Assembly (NCBI RefSeq): GCF_900172335.1
Contig: NZ_FWFX01000001.1
Location: 124,001-188,000 of the forward strand
From: Roseovarius albus
Lineage (GTDB): Bacteria > Pseudomonadota > Alphaproteobacteria > Rhodobacterales > Rhodobacteraceae
Reading direction: 5' to 3'
Length of the DNA stretch: 64,000 bases
Shown here: piece by piece, positions 19,618-28,357 of the stretch
How the letters are laid out: each line of letters opens with the position of its first letter
Position numbering within the stretch: position 1 is the stretch's first letter
Position numbers and translations under genes: made by a program
The notes under the pieces: model-generated
What the model saw: only the letters and a program-made list of their open reading frames with translations
What the model was told of the DNA's origin: nothing
Database searches by the model: none

Positions 19618-19974
19618 ATGGCGAAATACATGGAAAAAATGTTGCCCGACGGACCAAACGGTAAGCTGGCGAAGGTCAGTCTGGTGGACTTAGCGAACGT
19701 TGTGTCGGGTGCACCTGATGAGGCGGCCGCAATGTTCTTTAGCGAAAACGGTGTGACCGCCGGCGTCTGGGAATGCGGCACCTACAAGGAACGCATCGAA
19801 AACCGCCCCATCGAAGAAGTCTGCCATGTTCTGAGTGGCGAAGTGACTCTTTCAACAGATGACGGCGCGTCTGAGACCTATGGCCCAGGCGATACCTTCT
19901 TGTTTCGTAAGGGTTTCACCGGTTATTGGGATGCCAAAGGACCGTTCAAGAAATACTTCTTCGCGGTTTCGTAG
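19618..19974 (+). CDS. DUF861 cupin-domain protein
   Basis: A 118-residue single-domain cupin of the Cupin_3/DUF861 type. GVWECGTYKERIENRPIEEVCHVLSG and TYGPGDTFLFRKGFTGYWD are the family blocks; the second is the usual ending GDxxxxPxGxxG.W. Members often sit beside amine or amino-acid oxidase genes and their role is not established; a small-molecule binding or isomerase role is possible. GAGGATT precedes the ATG. The gene follows the oxidase by 50 bases and precedes the M20 amidase by about 80. Confidence 0.8.
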   Translation: MAKYMEKMLPDGPNGKLAKVSLVDLANVVSGAPDEAAAMFFSENGVTAGVWECGTYKERIENRPIEEVCHVLSGEVTLSTDDGASETYGPGDTFLFRKGFTGYWDAKGPFKKYFFAVS

Positions 19975-20055
19975 GAAGTGCTGAACCCAACCGCTGATCT
20001 TGAAATCTCTCCAGATGCGACGCCGATGGAGAAACGCTTTTTCAAAGGAAACCTG

Positions 20056-21282
20056 ATGACTTTGACAATCAACGCCCCGCGCCTGTGGAATAATCTGATG
20101 CAGATTGCCAATATCGGTGGCACCCCTGATGGGGGCTGTGACCGGCAGGCTTTGACCGATACCGACTTATCCGGCCGAGAGCTGTTCATCGATTGGTGCG
20201 TTCAAGTTGGCCTGAAGATTTCCTATGACGCGGTTGGCAACATGTTCGCCCGGCTGGACGGGCAGGACAACAGCTTGTCACCAATTGTGCTGGGGAGCCA
20301 TCTGGACACCCAGCCCACGGGTGGTAAATATGACGGCATTCTAGGAGTGCTGGCCGGGCTTGAAGTGGTGCGCTGTATTCGTGAGGCAGGGATCAAGCCA
20401 AACAGGCCAGTTGAAATCGCCAACTGGATGAACGAAGAGGGTGCACGTTTTGCTCCTGCGATGATGGGCTCGGGCGTCTACGCAGGCATGCTGGATCTGG
20501 CGCAGGTGCGCGATGCAGCAGACAAAGAAGGTATCACAGTCGGGCAAGAGCTGGATCGCCATGGCTATTCCGGGTTTGCCGACCCGACTGGTAAAGACAT
20601 CCATGCTTATCTGGAGCTTCATATTGAGCAGGGTCCGGTCCTAGAGCAAACTGAGAAGACGATCGGTGTCGTAACCGGCGCGCAGGGCATTCGCTGGTAC
20701 GACGTGAGCATTCGCGGGCAAGAAGTGCACGCGGGGCCATTTCCGATGGGCATGCGGCGCGATCCGGTCGCGGCTTTGCCCGAGATCATCGCCGGAGTTT
20801 TAGAGATTGGTCGCACAGATGAGCATGCACGTGCCACCATCGGACAGATTGACACGTGTCCCGGCAGCCGCAATGTGGTGCCCGGCCAGATCGAGATGTC
20901 GATTGACCTGCGTCACCCCGACGAGGCAGTCTTGACCTCGATGAATGAGCGGTTGGAGGCTATATTGGCCTCGGTCATGGATGACCACAAAGGGCTTAAA
21001 TTTGATCTTAATCAGATCTGGCACTCGCCTGTTGTCGACTTTGATGCAAAATTGGTCAAAGCGGTTCTGAATGGAGCGTTAGAGCATGGTTGTTCGCATC
21101 TGAATATCATTTCAGGCGCCGGTCATGACGCCCTAATGGTGGCCCGCAAGGCACCGACCACGATGATCTTTATCCCCTGCAAGGATGGTCTGAGCCACAA
21201 CCCCGCAGAAAGCGCGACGCCAGAACATGTTGGGGCAGGAGCAAATGTTCTGCTGTCCGCGACATTGGAACTGCTGAACTAG
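20056..21282 (+). CDS. M20-family Zn amidohydrolase (N-carbamoyl-amino-acid / ureidopropionase type), copy 1
   Basis: A 408-residue M20C-type hydrolase of the allantoate amidohydrolase, beta-ureidopropionase and N-carbamoyl-L-amino-acid hydrolase group. The dimetal ligands are present: GSHLDTQ, GGKYDG, NEEGARF, ELHIEQGP and SGAGHDA. It hydrolyses an amide or ureido bond; the substrate is not decided by sequence. The start is placed at 20056, after AAAGGAAA; an upstream in-frame ATG at 20026 would add 10 residues. It ends 5 bases before the converging LuxR gene. A paralogue is at 24229-25500. Confidence 0.85.
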   Translation: MTLTINAPRLWNNLMQIANIGGTPDGGCDRQALTDTDLSGRELFIDWCVQVGLKISYDAVGNMFARLDGQDNSLSPIVLGSHLDTQPTGGKYDGILGVLAGLEVVRCIREAGIKPNRPVEIANWMNEEGARFAPAMMGSGVYAGMLDLAQVRDAADKEGITVGQELDRHGYSGFADPTGKDIHAYLELHIEQGPVLEQTEKTIGVVTGAQGIRWYDVSIRGQEVHAGPFPMGMRRDPVAALPEIIAGVLEIGRTDEHARATIGQIDTCPGSRNVVPGQIEMSIDLRHPDEAVLTSMNERLEAILASVMDDHKGLKFDLNQIWHSPVVDFDAKLVKAVLNGALEHGCSHLNIISGAGHDALMVARKAPTTMIFIPCKDGLSHNPAESATPEHVGAGANVLLSATLELLN

Positions 21283-21287
21283 GATTT

Positions 21288-22121
21288 CTATCCCTTGCTC
21301 TTCGCATCCTGCAAGTGAAGCAAGGGGTCTTCCTGACTGTTCAGTGGTGTGTATCGCAGGGCGTCAAGGAACAACGACAACAGTTCTCCCTGCGAAGTGA
21401 TGTTTAGTTTTGAATATGCCCGCCTGCGATGGACTTTGATGGTCTCGGGACTATTGCCGAAAATTCGGGCAATAGATTTGCTCGAGTGCCCTTTAAGGAT
21501 CAAGCGAAGGATGTCACCTTCGCGCGGGCTTAAAATTGATGCTCCAAACGCGTCAAAGGCACTTTCCAACACTGCGGCGAGCCGGGTGGTGTTATCGGTG
21601 CGTTCTGGGGTCAGCACGGTCCAATGACGTTTGAGAACAGATGCGATCAACGGCATGGCAGATTTCAGTTTGGCTGGTCGTATGCGGTCACCCTTCTGAT
21701 GAACACCAATTGAGAGAAACAGAGCAGCTTTATCACTGAAGCGGACCAAGAGGCCGCATTCATCTCGCAGACCCATGGCCTGATAGAACTGATTGAAGTA
21801 TTCGCTTTTCTTGAAGTTGTCAGGTGCTATATCGCTTAGGCGCAGAACAGCATCTTGCCCGCCTTTTTGAAAGTAGTCGAAAAATGGGTCAACGACGTAG
21901 GCCAGATCGTTGTATATCTCCAGCGCGGTCTGAACCTCTGCCCGATCATGGTTAGTGTAAAGCGCTGCCGGTTTGTCCGAGCCGAAAAACGCGCTGAGGT
22001 ACACTGATTCCGCCTCACACAATTTCATGCAGAAATCACAGATGGTAGAGGGCAGTTCTGGTTGGCCAATCATCTCGATACACGTGCCAAGTTCTTCGAG
22101 GTCGTTTTCACTGAGTTTCAT
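21288..22121 (-). CDS. LuxR-family transcriptional regulator
   Basis: A 277-residue regulator. The C-terminal GerE/LuxR helix-turn-helix lies at about residues 205-265 (LSPREGDILRLILKGHSSKSIARIFGNSPETIKVHRR read in two parts). The N-terminal 200 residues resemble no clear autoinducer-binding domain and carry a cluster of cysteines (ICDFCMKLCEAES). Such N-termini are common among orphan LuxR regulators of catabolic clusters. It lies between the two M20 modules and may control one of them. Convergent with the M20 gene before it. Confidence 0.8.
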   Translation of the reverse strand: MKLSENDLEELGTCIEMIGQPELPSTICDFCMKLCEAESVYLSAFFGSDKPAALYTNHDRAEVQTALEIYNDLAYVVDPFFDYFQKGGQDAVLRLSDIAPDNFKKSEYFNQFYQAMGLRDECGLLVRFSDKAALFLSIGVHQKGDRIRPAKLKSAMPLIASVLKRHWTVLTPERTDNTTRLAAVLESAFDAFGASILSPREGDILRLILKGHSSKSIARIFGNSPETIKVHRRRAYSKLNITSQGELLSLFLDALRYTPLNSQEDPLLHLQDAKSKG

Positions 22122-22323
22122 CGGGCTTTGGAACTCTGCAATCTAGGTGAAGGTATCTTGGCGTCATGGCTGCAGCCTAGGTAAATCCTGCCTGAAAATC
22201 AAAAGCTTTTGCGGTGTCGTTGAAAGCTCTCGGACCGGTTGTATCGCTCTAACACTTTGGGGGGACTATCGCGCATGAGGTCGCAAATCATAACAAAAAC
22301 TTACAAGAATAGGCGTTTATCGC

Positions 22324-23232
22324 CTACCCATTTGAATGTTCCCGCACGAGGTTCTCAAAAGTACGTGCAACCAAATTCAGATCCGTGCCTTTCTTTTTGA
22401 CGAGCTTTAGCTCTGACGGTTGGTCAAATTTCCCGCCTGCGACCGTTCGCAAGGTGCCATCCCGCACCCAGACATTTGCAAATTGTTCGGGTAGGTATCC
22501 GACATAGCGTCCCGTCAGGATCAGATGCGCAATCCCTTCGATCTGATGCGCAAGCGCGGTGCTATTTAACTGCCTTGAAATAGGGGAGACGTCGCGTTCG
22601 CGCAGATAGGCGCGCTTGGCGTATTGACACGACTTCAGGAGTTCCTCGTGTTTGGCAATGTCATTCACAGTGAAAATCGGATGACCTTGGGCACAATATA
22701 GCCCCATCTTTTCAAAGCCGATGGTCTCATAAATTAGCCCGGCCTTGTGTTTGTGAAACACACCTATTCCCAGCGAAACACGCCCATCCTGAACCGCCAA
22801 CTCCATATCATCCGGTGCGTGGGAATAGAGCTCAATCGTTACGTCGGGGGCTTGTTGTACAAACTGGCGCAGCGCTGAGGAAAACTGCGACTGTGTGTTG
22901 AACACCCAGTTGTCGATCACGGCAATTGAAAGATTCCCAACCAGCTTACCGCGCGACCCGTCCACCGTCTCTGTGAATTCACGGATCGAAGCAAACAGAC
23001 GTTGCGCTGCGCGATAAACGAGTTCGCCCTTTTCTGTGACGCGAAACCCGGACCGCCCGCGTTGACACAGCTTCATGCCCAGCCGAATCTCCAGATCGGA
23101 AATTTGCCGCGAAATGGTCGATGGGGACACGTTTAATTCGATCTGTGCCGCAGAGAAGCCTCGCGCATCCACCACGGCGGTGAACACGTGCAGCAAGTGT
23201 AGGTCAGCTTTTGAAAGGTTTGGTGGCAACAT
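22324..23232 (-). CDS. LysR-family regulator, divergent from the DDAH-like/M20 operon
   Basis: A 302-residue LysR activator. The HTH is at residues 6-65 (FTAVVDARGFSAAQIELNVSPSTISRQI). The effector domain follows from about 90. It is transcribed away from the DDAH-like gene with 106 bases between starts, the typical layout for a LysR protein that controls the adjacent operon (23339-27141). The effector is unknown. Confidence 0.85.
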   Translation of the reverse strand: MLPPNLSKADLHLLHVFTAVVDARGFSAAQIELNVSPSTISRQISDLEIRLGMKLCQRGRSGFRVTEKGELVYRAAQRLFASIREFTETVDGSRGKLVGNLSIAVIDNWVFNTQSQFSSALRQFVQQAPDVTIELYSHAPDDMELAVQDGRVSLGIGVFHKHKAGLIYETIGFEKMGLYCAQGHPIFTVNDIAKHEELLKSCQYAKRAYLRERDVSPISRQLNSTALAHQIEGIAHLILTGRYVGYLPEQFANVWVRDGTLRTVAGGKFDQPSELKLVKKKGTDLNLVARTFENLVREHSNG

Positions 23233-23338
23233 TGCGTGTATATTTATGCAAGTAAGATTTCTTTATTTGTAATTTATTGCAGGAATTTGCCATGTCAATC
23301 TGCAAGGCAAGATGAACTCTCGCACAAAAGGATATGTC

Positions 23339-24232
23339 ATGAAGGACGGGGCCAAAATTCTGTCGAAATGGGGCATCAACAATGACCATGCCAAACTGAC
23401 GGATGTCTTGCTGGGCAAGCCTGAATACTACCGTTGGGTTGAGGCAGGGCCGCTGATCGGCCGCACCTTGGCAAATGCGGACAAAACCGGTGTTCGGTTT
23501 GATCTGCAACTGGCGATGAAACAACATGCCGAGATGGTTTCGATCTACGAAGAAAACGGTGTTACCTGCCACTATTTGGACGCTGATCAAGCGCTGCATC
23601 GGAACTTTTTTGCGCGCGACAGCTCGGCCATGACGCCATGGGGACCGCTGGTCTGCCACATGCAGTTGAAATGCCGCCGCGCGGATTATGCCACCGTGAT
23701 CAAGTTCTACCAAGACCATGACATTCCGATCTGGAAATTTGCCACTGCCGGGCATTTCGAAGGCGGCGATTTCAACATCATCGCGCCGGGTAAGGTGCTG
23801 ATCGGCTATTGTGGCGAGCGCTCTGAAAAAGAAGGCAGTGAACAAGTGGCCGACTTTGTTCGCGCCGAAGGTTGGGAAGCTGTCGTTGCACCGATCAGTC
23901 GTGAATTTGTGCATATGGATGGATTGATAGTGCCGCTGGCGGATAATCTGGCGGTGGCCTGTGTCGATGCGATGGAGCCATGGTTGGTCGACGTCGTGCG
24001 TAGCTGGGGTATCGATATTGTCGAAGTCGAGTATCGCGAGGCGAAAAACCTTGGAGTGAACCTAGTGGCACTGGGTGACGGCAAGGTATTGTCGATGGCC
24101 GGGGCGAATGAGCTGAACGCCAAGTTGAAGGCCTTGGGCTTCGAGGTCTATGACCCTGATATGTCGATGTTTACTCTTGGCGGGGGTGGTGTACACTGTC
24201 TCAGTCAGGCGCTCTGCCGGGAGGATGCATGA
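23339..24232 (+). CDS. DDAH / arginine-deiminase-fold guanidino hydrolase (amidinotransferase superfamily)
   Basis: A 297-residue pentein-fold enzyme. Motifs match dimethylarginine dimethylaminohydrolase and relatives: NFFARDSS (substrate Asp), AGHFEGGDFN at 137-146, the catalytic His in FVHMDG and the nucleophile Cys287 in GGVHCLSQ. Such enzymes hydrolyse a guanidino or related amidine carbon, giving a ureido product. The gene overlaps the M20 gene by ATGA, so the product could feed directly into that amidase. AAGGATA supports the start at 23339; an ATG 9 codons upstream is an alternative. The real substrate is unknown. Confidence 0.78.
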   Translation: MKDGAKILSKWGINNDHAKLTDVLLGKPEYYRWVEAGPLIGRTLANADKTGVRFDLQLAMKQHAEMVSIYEENGVTCHYLDADQALHRNFFARDSSAMTPWGPLVCHMQLKCRRADYATVIKFYQDHDIPIWKFATAGHFEGGDFNIIAPGKVLIGYCGERSEKEGSEQVADFVRAEGWEAVVAPISREFVHMDGLIVPLADNLAVACVDAMEPWLVDVVRSWGIDIVEVEYREAKNLGVNLVALGDGKVLSMAGANELNAKLKALGFEVYDPDMSMFTLGGGGVHCLSQALCREDA

Positions 24233-25500
24233 CCAACACACCACGGATAGATGGCGCACGTCTTTGGGATACCATCATGGAGATGGCCAAGATTGATGCG
24301 CTTCCGGGGGGCGGCTGTGGCCGCCTTACTTTGACTGATGGTGATCGTGAATCGCGTGAATTGTTTGCGCATTGGTGCCGTAATGCAGGCTGTACAGTTC
24401 ATTTCGACCAGCTGGGGAATATGTTCGCGCGACGGCCCGGACGAGACGATTCCCTGCCGCCGATTGCGATCGGTAGCCATCTTGATACGCAGCCGCATGG
24501 CGGTAAGTTCGACGGGGTTTATGGCGTATTGGCTGGATTAGAAATCATTCGGACGCTGAATGATCTGGGGCTAGAAACCGACGCGCCTATCGAAGTGGTT
24601 AACTGGACCAACGAAGAGGGTGCGCGGTTTGCCCCGGCAATGTTGTGTTCTGGCGTTTATGCTGGCCTGTTTGATCTGAACTTCGCGCTGAGCCGCACAG
24701 ATGCGGAGGGCAAGACCTTTGGCGACGAGCTTGAGCGGATTGGATACGCCGGGGAAGAGCCCTGCGGTGAACACGTTATGGGGGTCTTTCTTGAAGCCCA
24801 TATCGAACAAGGGCCGATACTAGAGGCGCATGATGAGATGATCGGTGTCGTCAGCGGCGGGCAGGGTCAGCGCTGGTATGATGTCACTGTTTCAGGGCGT
24901 GACGCGCACTCCGGTTCTACCCCGATGGCAGGGCGCAAGGATGCGCTGATTGCGGCATCCAAGTTGGTATTGGTGGTTCAGCAGATCGCCTTGGACAATG
25001 CTCCCCATAGCGTTGGTACCGTAGGCGAAATGCATGTCATGCCCAATTCACGCAATACCATTCCAGGCGAAGTGCGTTTCACCATTGATTTTCGCAATCC
25101 GGATGATGCGGTGCTGACCAAAATGGATGCCGCTCTCAGGGCAGCCGTGGCGCAGGAAACTGAGGCGCAGATTAATCTGGACATGATCTGGCACAATCCG
25201 CCGGTTCATTTTGATCAGGCCTGTGTGGACGCCATCCAGAACGCCGCTGATGCCGCAGGTTATCCCAACAGAACTATGGTTTCCGGGGCAGGGCACGACG
25301 CCTGTCAGGTGGCGCGCAAAGTGCCGACTGCGATGGTGTTTGTGCCCTGCAAGGATGGGTTGAGCCATAACGAGGCCGAAAGCGCTGAGCCCGAACATCT
25401 GGAGGCGGGGTGCAATACACTGTTGGGGGCGGCCTTGCACCTATCCAGCGCCAGCAACCACCCAACAGTCAGACAAGAATTAACAGAGGCCGCGCAATGA
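24229..25500 (+). CDS. M20-family Zn amidohydrolase (N-carbamoyl-amino-acid / ureidopropionase type), copy 2
   Basis: A 423-residue M20C hydrolase with the complete ligand set GSHLDTQ, GGKFDG, NEEGARF, EAHIEQGP and SGAGHDA. It is about half identical by eye to the copy at 20056, including the GVYAG and FIPCKDGLSHN-type stretches. Its ATG overlaps the DDAH-like stop (ATGA), so the two are coupled. A logical two-step route is guanidino to ureido (DDAH-like), then ureido hydrolysis with CO2 and ammonia release (this enzyme). That order is an inference from synteny. Confidence 0.85.
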   Translation: MTNTPRIDGARLWDTIMEMAKIDALPGGGCGRLTLTDGDRESRELFAHWCRNAGCTVHFDQLGNMFARRPGRDDSLPPIAIGSHLDTQPHGGKFDGVYGVLAGLEIIRTLNDLGLETDAPIEVVNWTNEEGARFAPAMLCSGVYAGLFDLNFALSRTDAEGKTFGDELERIGYAGEEPCGEHVMGVFLEAHIEQGPILEAHDEMIGVVSGGQGQRWYDVTVSGRDAHSGSTPMAGRKDALIAASKLVLVVQQIALDNAPHSVGTVGEMHVMPNSRNTIPGEVRFTIDFRNPDDAVLTKMDAALRAAVAQETEAQINLDMIWHNPPVHFDQACVDAIQNAADAAGYPNRTMVSGAGHDACQVARKVPTAMVFVPCKDGLSHNEAESAEPEHLEAGCNTLLGAALHLSSASNHPTVRQELTEAAQ

Positions 25501-25508
25501 CGCGGCCT
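25487..25508 (+). terminator. Attenuator-like hairpin between the M20 gene and the solute-binding-protein gene
   Basis: AGGCCGCG and CGCGGCCT pair around CAATGA; the M20 stop codon is in the loop. The stem is followed by TATTTATAA, a weak U-rich tail. It may cause partial termination or protect processed mRNA of the downstream binding-protein gene. Confidence 0.45.
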
Positions 25509-25545
25509 TATTTATAACAAGTCCAAAACATCAAGGGAGGATGAC

Positions 25546-27141
25546 ATGGATGCACTAAAAGGACTGTCCAAGCAACTGAAAGAAAATAGAGTTTCACGAC
25601 GAAGCTTTATGCAGCAAGGTTTGGCTGCTGGGGTGAGCGTGACAGCATTGTCTGTCGCGGCCGATAAAGTCTACGCTTCGACGCCCAAGAAAGGTGGGCA
25701 CTTGAAGGTGGCCAAGGGCCACGGCTCGACCACTGATGCACTGGACCCAGGCATCATTGAAAACGGCTACACGATCGGCTTGTCGCTTGGCGGATATCAG
25801 GGATATCTGACGCAGATTGGCGGAGACGGCAGCCTTGAACCATCACTCGCGGAATCTTGGGACGCATCATCAGATGCAAAAACCTGGACCTTCAAGCTGC
25901 GCGATGGATTGGAATTCCACAATGGCCGCACTGTGAAGGCGAGTGATGTCATAGCATCAATCAACCACCACCGTGGTGAAGGTTCAACATCTGCTGCGGC
26001 GCCATTGGTCGCGTCAGTAAAAGACCTGAAGGCGGACGGCGATAACATCATCGTCGTAGAGCTTGATGCTGGCAACGCTGACTTCCCCTTCATCATGACC
26101 GACTATCACCTGCCCGTTATGCCGGCCAATGAAGATGGCTCCATGAACTGGCAGGATCTTGTCGGCTGCGGTGCCTATAAGATCGATAACTATCAGGCTG
26201 GCGTAAGCACTTTGCTGTCACGGCACGCAAACCACTGGTCAGATGACGTCGGTCATGTTGATACGGTCGAGCTTCTTTCGATAATCGACCAAAACGCACG
26301 CACCTCCGCGATTGTTGCGGGCGATGTCCACGCGATTGACCGGGTTGATCTAAAGACCGCTGACCTGATGGGGCGTAAGCCAGGGGTCAATCTGGTGACG
26401 GCCACCGGTACTTTGCATTATTCCCTGCCCATGCTGACGGATACCGCACCGTTTGACGACAACAACGTTCGCTTGGCCGTGAAGTACGCGGTGAATCGTC
26501 AGGAAATCGTTGATAAAATTCTGTTTGGCTATGGTGAGGTTGGTAACGACCACCCAATCGGATCAGGGCAGCGCTATTTCAACAAGGACCTGCCACAACG
26601 AGAATATGATCCAGATAAGGCGAAGTATTACCTGAAACAATCCGGGTTGGATTCTCTGGCGATTGCAATCAACGCGTCAGAGGCCGCCTTCGCAGGTGCG
26701 GTGGATGCTGCAATCTTAATCCAAAGTTCGGCAAAAGGTGCTGGCATTGACCTAGAGGTTAAGCGCACGCCGAATGATGGATTCTGGGCAGAACACTGGA
26801 TCAAGTCGCCGTTTATCACCAGCTATTGGAGCGGGCGTCCGGTCGAAGACCAGATGTTCTCAACCGCCTATCAAACCGGAGTGTCTTGGAACGAAACGCG
26901 CCAATCACATGAGCGGTTCGACAAGCTGCTTGTCGATGCCCGGGCCGAGCTTGACGATGAACTGCGGCGTGGAATGTACTACGAAATGCAGGAAATCGTT
27001 CACAACGAAGGCGGGGCACTCATCCCGATGTATGCTTCATATGTCTTCGCGGTCGCCGACAATGTCGGCATGTCGGACACCATCGCCACCAACTGGGATA
27101 TGGACGGCGAGCGCTGGATGGAGCGTTGGTGGCTCAATTAA
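25546..27141 (+). CDS. ABC transporter solute-binding protein, family 5 (peptide/opine type), Tat-exported
   Basis: A 531-residue periplasmic binding protein of SBP_bac_5 (DppA/OppA-like). The N-terminus has a twin-arginine signal (SRRSFMQQGLAAG at 17-29) with cleavage near VYA-ST. Core blocks include the LEPSLAESWDASSDAKTW stretch and FKLRDGLEFHNGRTVKASDV, read as two parts. It would deliver the oligopeptide or N-substituted amino acid used by the upstream hydrolases. The start follows GGGAGG by 6 bases. No permease or ATPase genes follow: a strong terminator ends the unit, so its transporter partners are elsewhere. Confidence 0.9.
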   Translation: MDALKGLSKQLKENRVSRRSFMQQGLAAGVSVTALSVAADKVYASTPKKGGHLKVAKGHGSTTDALDPGIIENGYTIGLSLGGYQGYLTQIGGDGSLEPSLAESWDASSDAKTWTFKLRDGLEFHNGRTVKASDVIASINHHRGEGSTSAAAPLVASVKDLKADGDNIIVVELDAGNADFPFIMTDYHLPVMPANEDGSMNWQDLVGCGAYKIDNYQAGVSTLLSRHANHWSDDVGHVDTVELLSIIDQNARTSAIVAGDVHAIDRVDLKTADLMGRKPGVNLVTATGTLHYSLPMLTDTAPFDDNNVRLAVKYAVNRQEIVDKILFGYGEVGNDHPIGSGQRYFNKDLPQREYDPDKAKYYLKQSGLDSLAIAINASEAAFAGAVDAAILIQSSAKGAGIDLEVKRTPNDGFWAEHWIKSPFITSYWSGRPVEDQMFSTAYQTGVSWNETRQSHERFDKLLVDARAELDDELRRGMYYEMQEIVHNEGGALIPMYASYVFAVADNVGMSDTIATNWDMDGERWMERWWLN

Positions 27142-27197
27142 ACTGACCCAACACGTTTGCGCTCCGGGCCAGTCTCCCTGTGCCCATGATGCAAACG

Positions 27198-27224
27198 AAA
27201 GCGCCGGCCAATGGCCGGCGCTTT
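27198..27224 (+). terminator. Strong Rho-independent terminator after the solute-binding-protein gene
   Basis: AAAGCGCCGGCC and GGCCGGCGCTTT form a 12-bp stem with an AAT loop, followed by a further run of T. On the opposite strand it may also end the leftward nap transcript. Confidence 0.9.
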
Positions 27225-27250
27225 TTTTGCTGAATTTCTGTTCAGTGATC

Positions 27251-27889
27251 TCAGTTCTCAAGTTCCTTGAGATAGCTCTGAAGAACAGCGGAATTTTGTG
27301 CGTGATCCTCCTGTGCACCGCTCATATCGGGCAATTCGTGCGCGATGCCCTTGTGGCACGAAATACAGGTCTTCTCACCCGTCAGCAGAAACCGCTCATG
27401 TGCCTCTGAAGCGCGCTTGCTCTGAAGCGTGACATCCATGCTTTCCGACGAATGGCAGTTGCGGCATTCAAGACTGTCGTTGGCTTCAAACCGCGCCCAC
27501 TCATGCTGCGCCAGATCAAGACGTTTGGCCTCAAACTTTTCGCGTGTGCTGATGGTGCCGAAGATTTTGCCATAAACCTCCTTTGAGGCGGCCATTTTGC
27601 GCGCGATCTTAGATGACCAGGCGTGCGGCACGTGACAGTCGGGGCAAGTGGCCCGGACGCCCGAGGCATTGGAATAGTGCACGGTGGATTGCAGTTCCAC
27701 AAACACGTTGTCGCGCATTTCATGGCATCCGGTGCAAAACTCTTCAGTGTTCGTCAACTCAAGGGCGGTATTGAAGCCACCCCAAAATATGACTCCCATG
27801 ATGAAACCCCCGAGTGTTAGAAAACCAAGGGATAGATGTGTGGCGGGTTTGCTAAGTAGCCACCACATCCGTGAAAGCAGGCGGCGCAT
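27251..27889 (-). CDS. napC: Periplasmic nitrate reductase tetraheme cytochrome NapC
   Basis: A 212-residue membrane-anchored quinol dehydrogenase that feeds electrons to NapAB. One N-terminal transmembrane helix lies at about residues 19-41. Four heme c motifs follow: CTGCH, CPDCH, CRNCH and CISCH. It begins in the last base of the napB stop (TAATG), so translation is coupled. It is the last gene of napEFDABC. There is no napGH, so NapC is the expected quinol link. Confidence 0.95.
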   Translation of the reverse strand: MRRLLSRMWWLLSKPATHLSLGFLTLGGFIMGVIFWGGFNTALELTNTEEFCTGCHEMRDNVFVELQSTVHYSNASGVRATCPDCHVPHAWSSKIARKMAASKEVYGKIFGTISTREKFEAKRLDLAQHEWARFEANDSLECRNCHSSESMDVTLQSKRASEAHERFLLTGEKTCISCHKGIAHELPDMSGAQEDHAQNSAVLQSYLKELEN

Positions 27890-28353
27890 TATTGTCCACC
27901 CCCTTCATTGGATTTGATGTAATCCAGCACCTGATCCACATCGACGAATGTGTTTTCCAAGAGTGGCTGCCCTTCGGCTTGTGGAACGTGGCATTGCGTG
28001 CAGAAATACCGACGTGGCGAAACTGAAGCCAGAAACTGACTGTCGCGATCCATGAAGTGGGTGATCGACACCATTGGAGCCTGACTGACTTCGATTGCGG
28101 TACGTGAATGGCAATCCAAGCATTTATTGAATTTGGTATCTATCTGGTACCCATCAATCTTGTGCGGAATTACAGGCGGTTGCTCTGGGTAATTGCGCAC
28201 CTGACGCACATCCGAGTTATCCACCTTGGGGAAGGTGGGGGCGGTGTAGGTTTCCGCCAAGGGCGCTTTGCCACGTAAGGTCGCGACCTGATTTTCGGAA
28301 AATGCTGCTGTGGCAGTTACAACGACGAAAGCGGAAATAAGAATCGTTTTCAT
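27889..28353 (-). CDS. napB: Periplasmic nitrate reductase diheme subunit NapB
   Basis: A 154-residue periplasmic diheme cytochrome c that passes electrons from NapC to NapA. It has a signal peptide (first 19 residues, ending AAFSE) and two heme motifs, CLDCH and CTQCH, with the axial histidines in PVIPHKID and SITHFM. The ATG at 28353 lies 4 bases after the napA stop with GGGG upstream; an upstream in-frame start would lie inside napA and destroy the signal peptide. The stop overlaps napC. Confidence 0.95.
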   Translation of the reverse strand: MKTILISAFVVVTATAAFSENQVATLRGKAPLAETYTAPTFPKVDNSDVRQVRNYPEQPPVIPHKIDGYQIDTKFNKCLDCHSRTAIEVSQAPMVSITHFMDRDSQFLASVSPRRYFCTQCHVPQAEGQPLLENTFVDVDQVLDYIKSNEGGGQ

Positions 28354-28357
28354 GATA

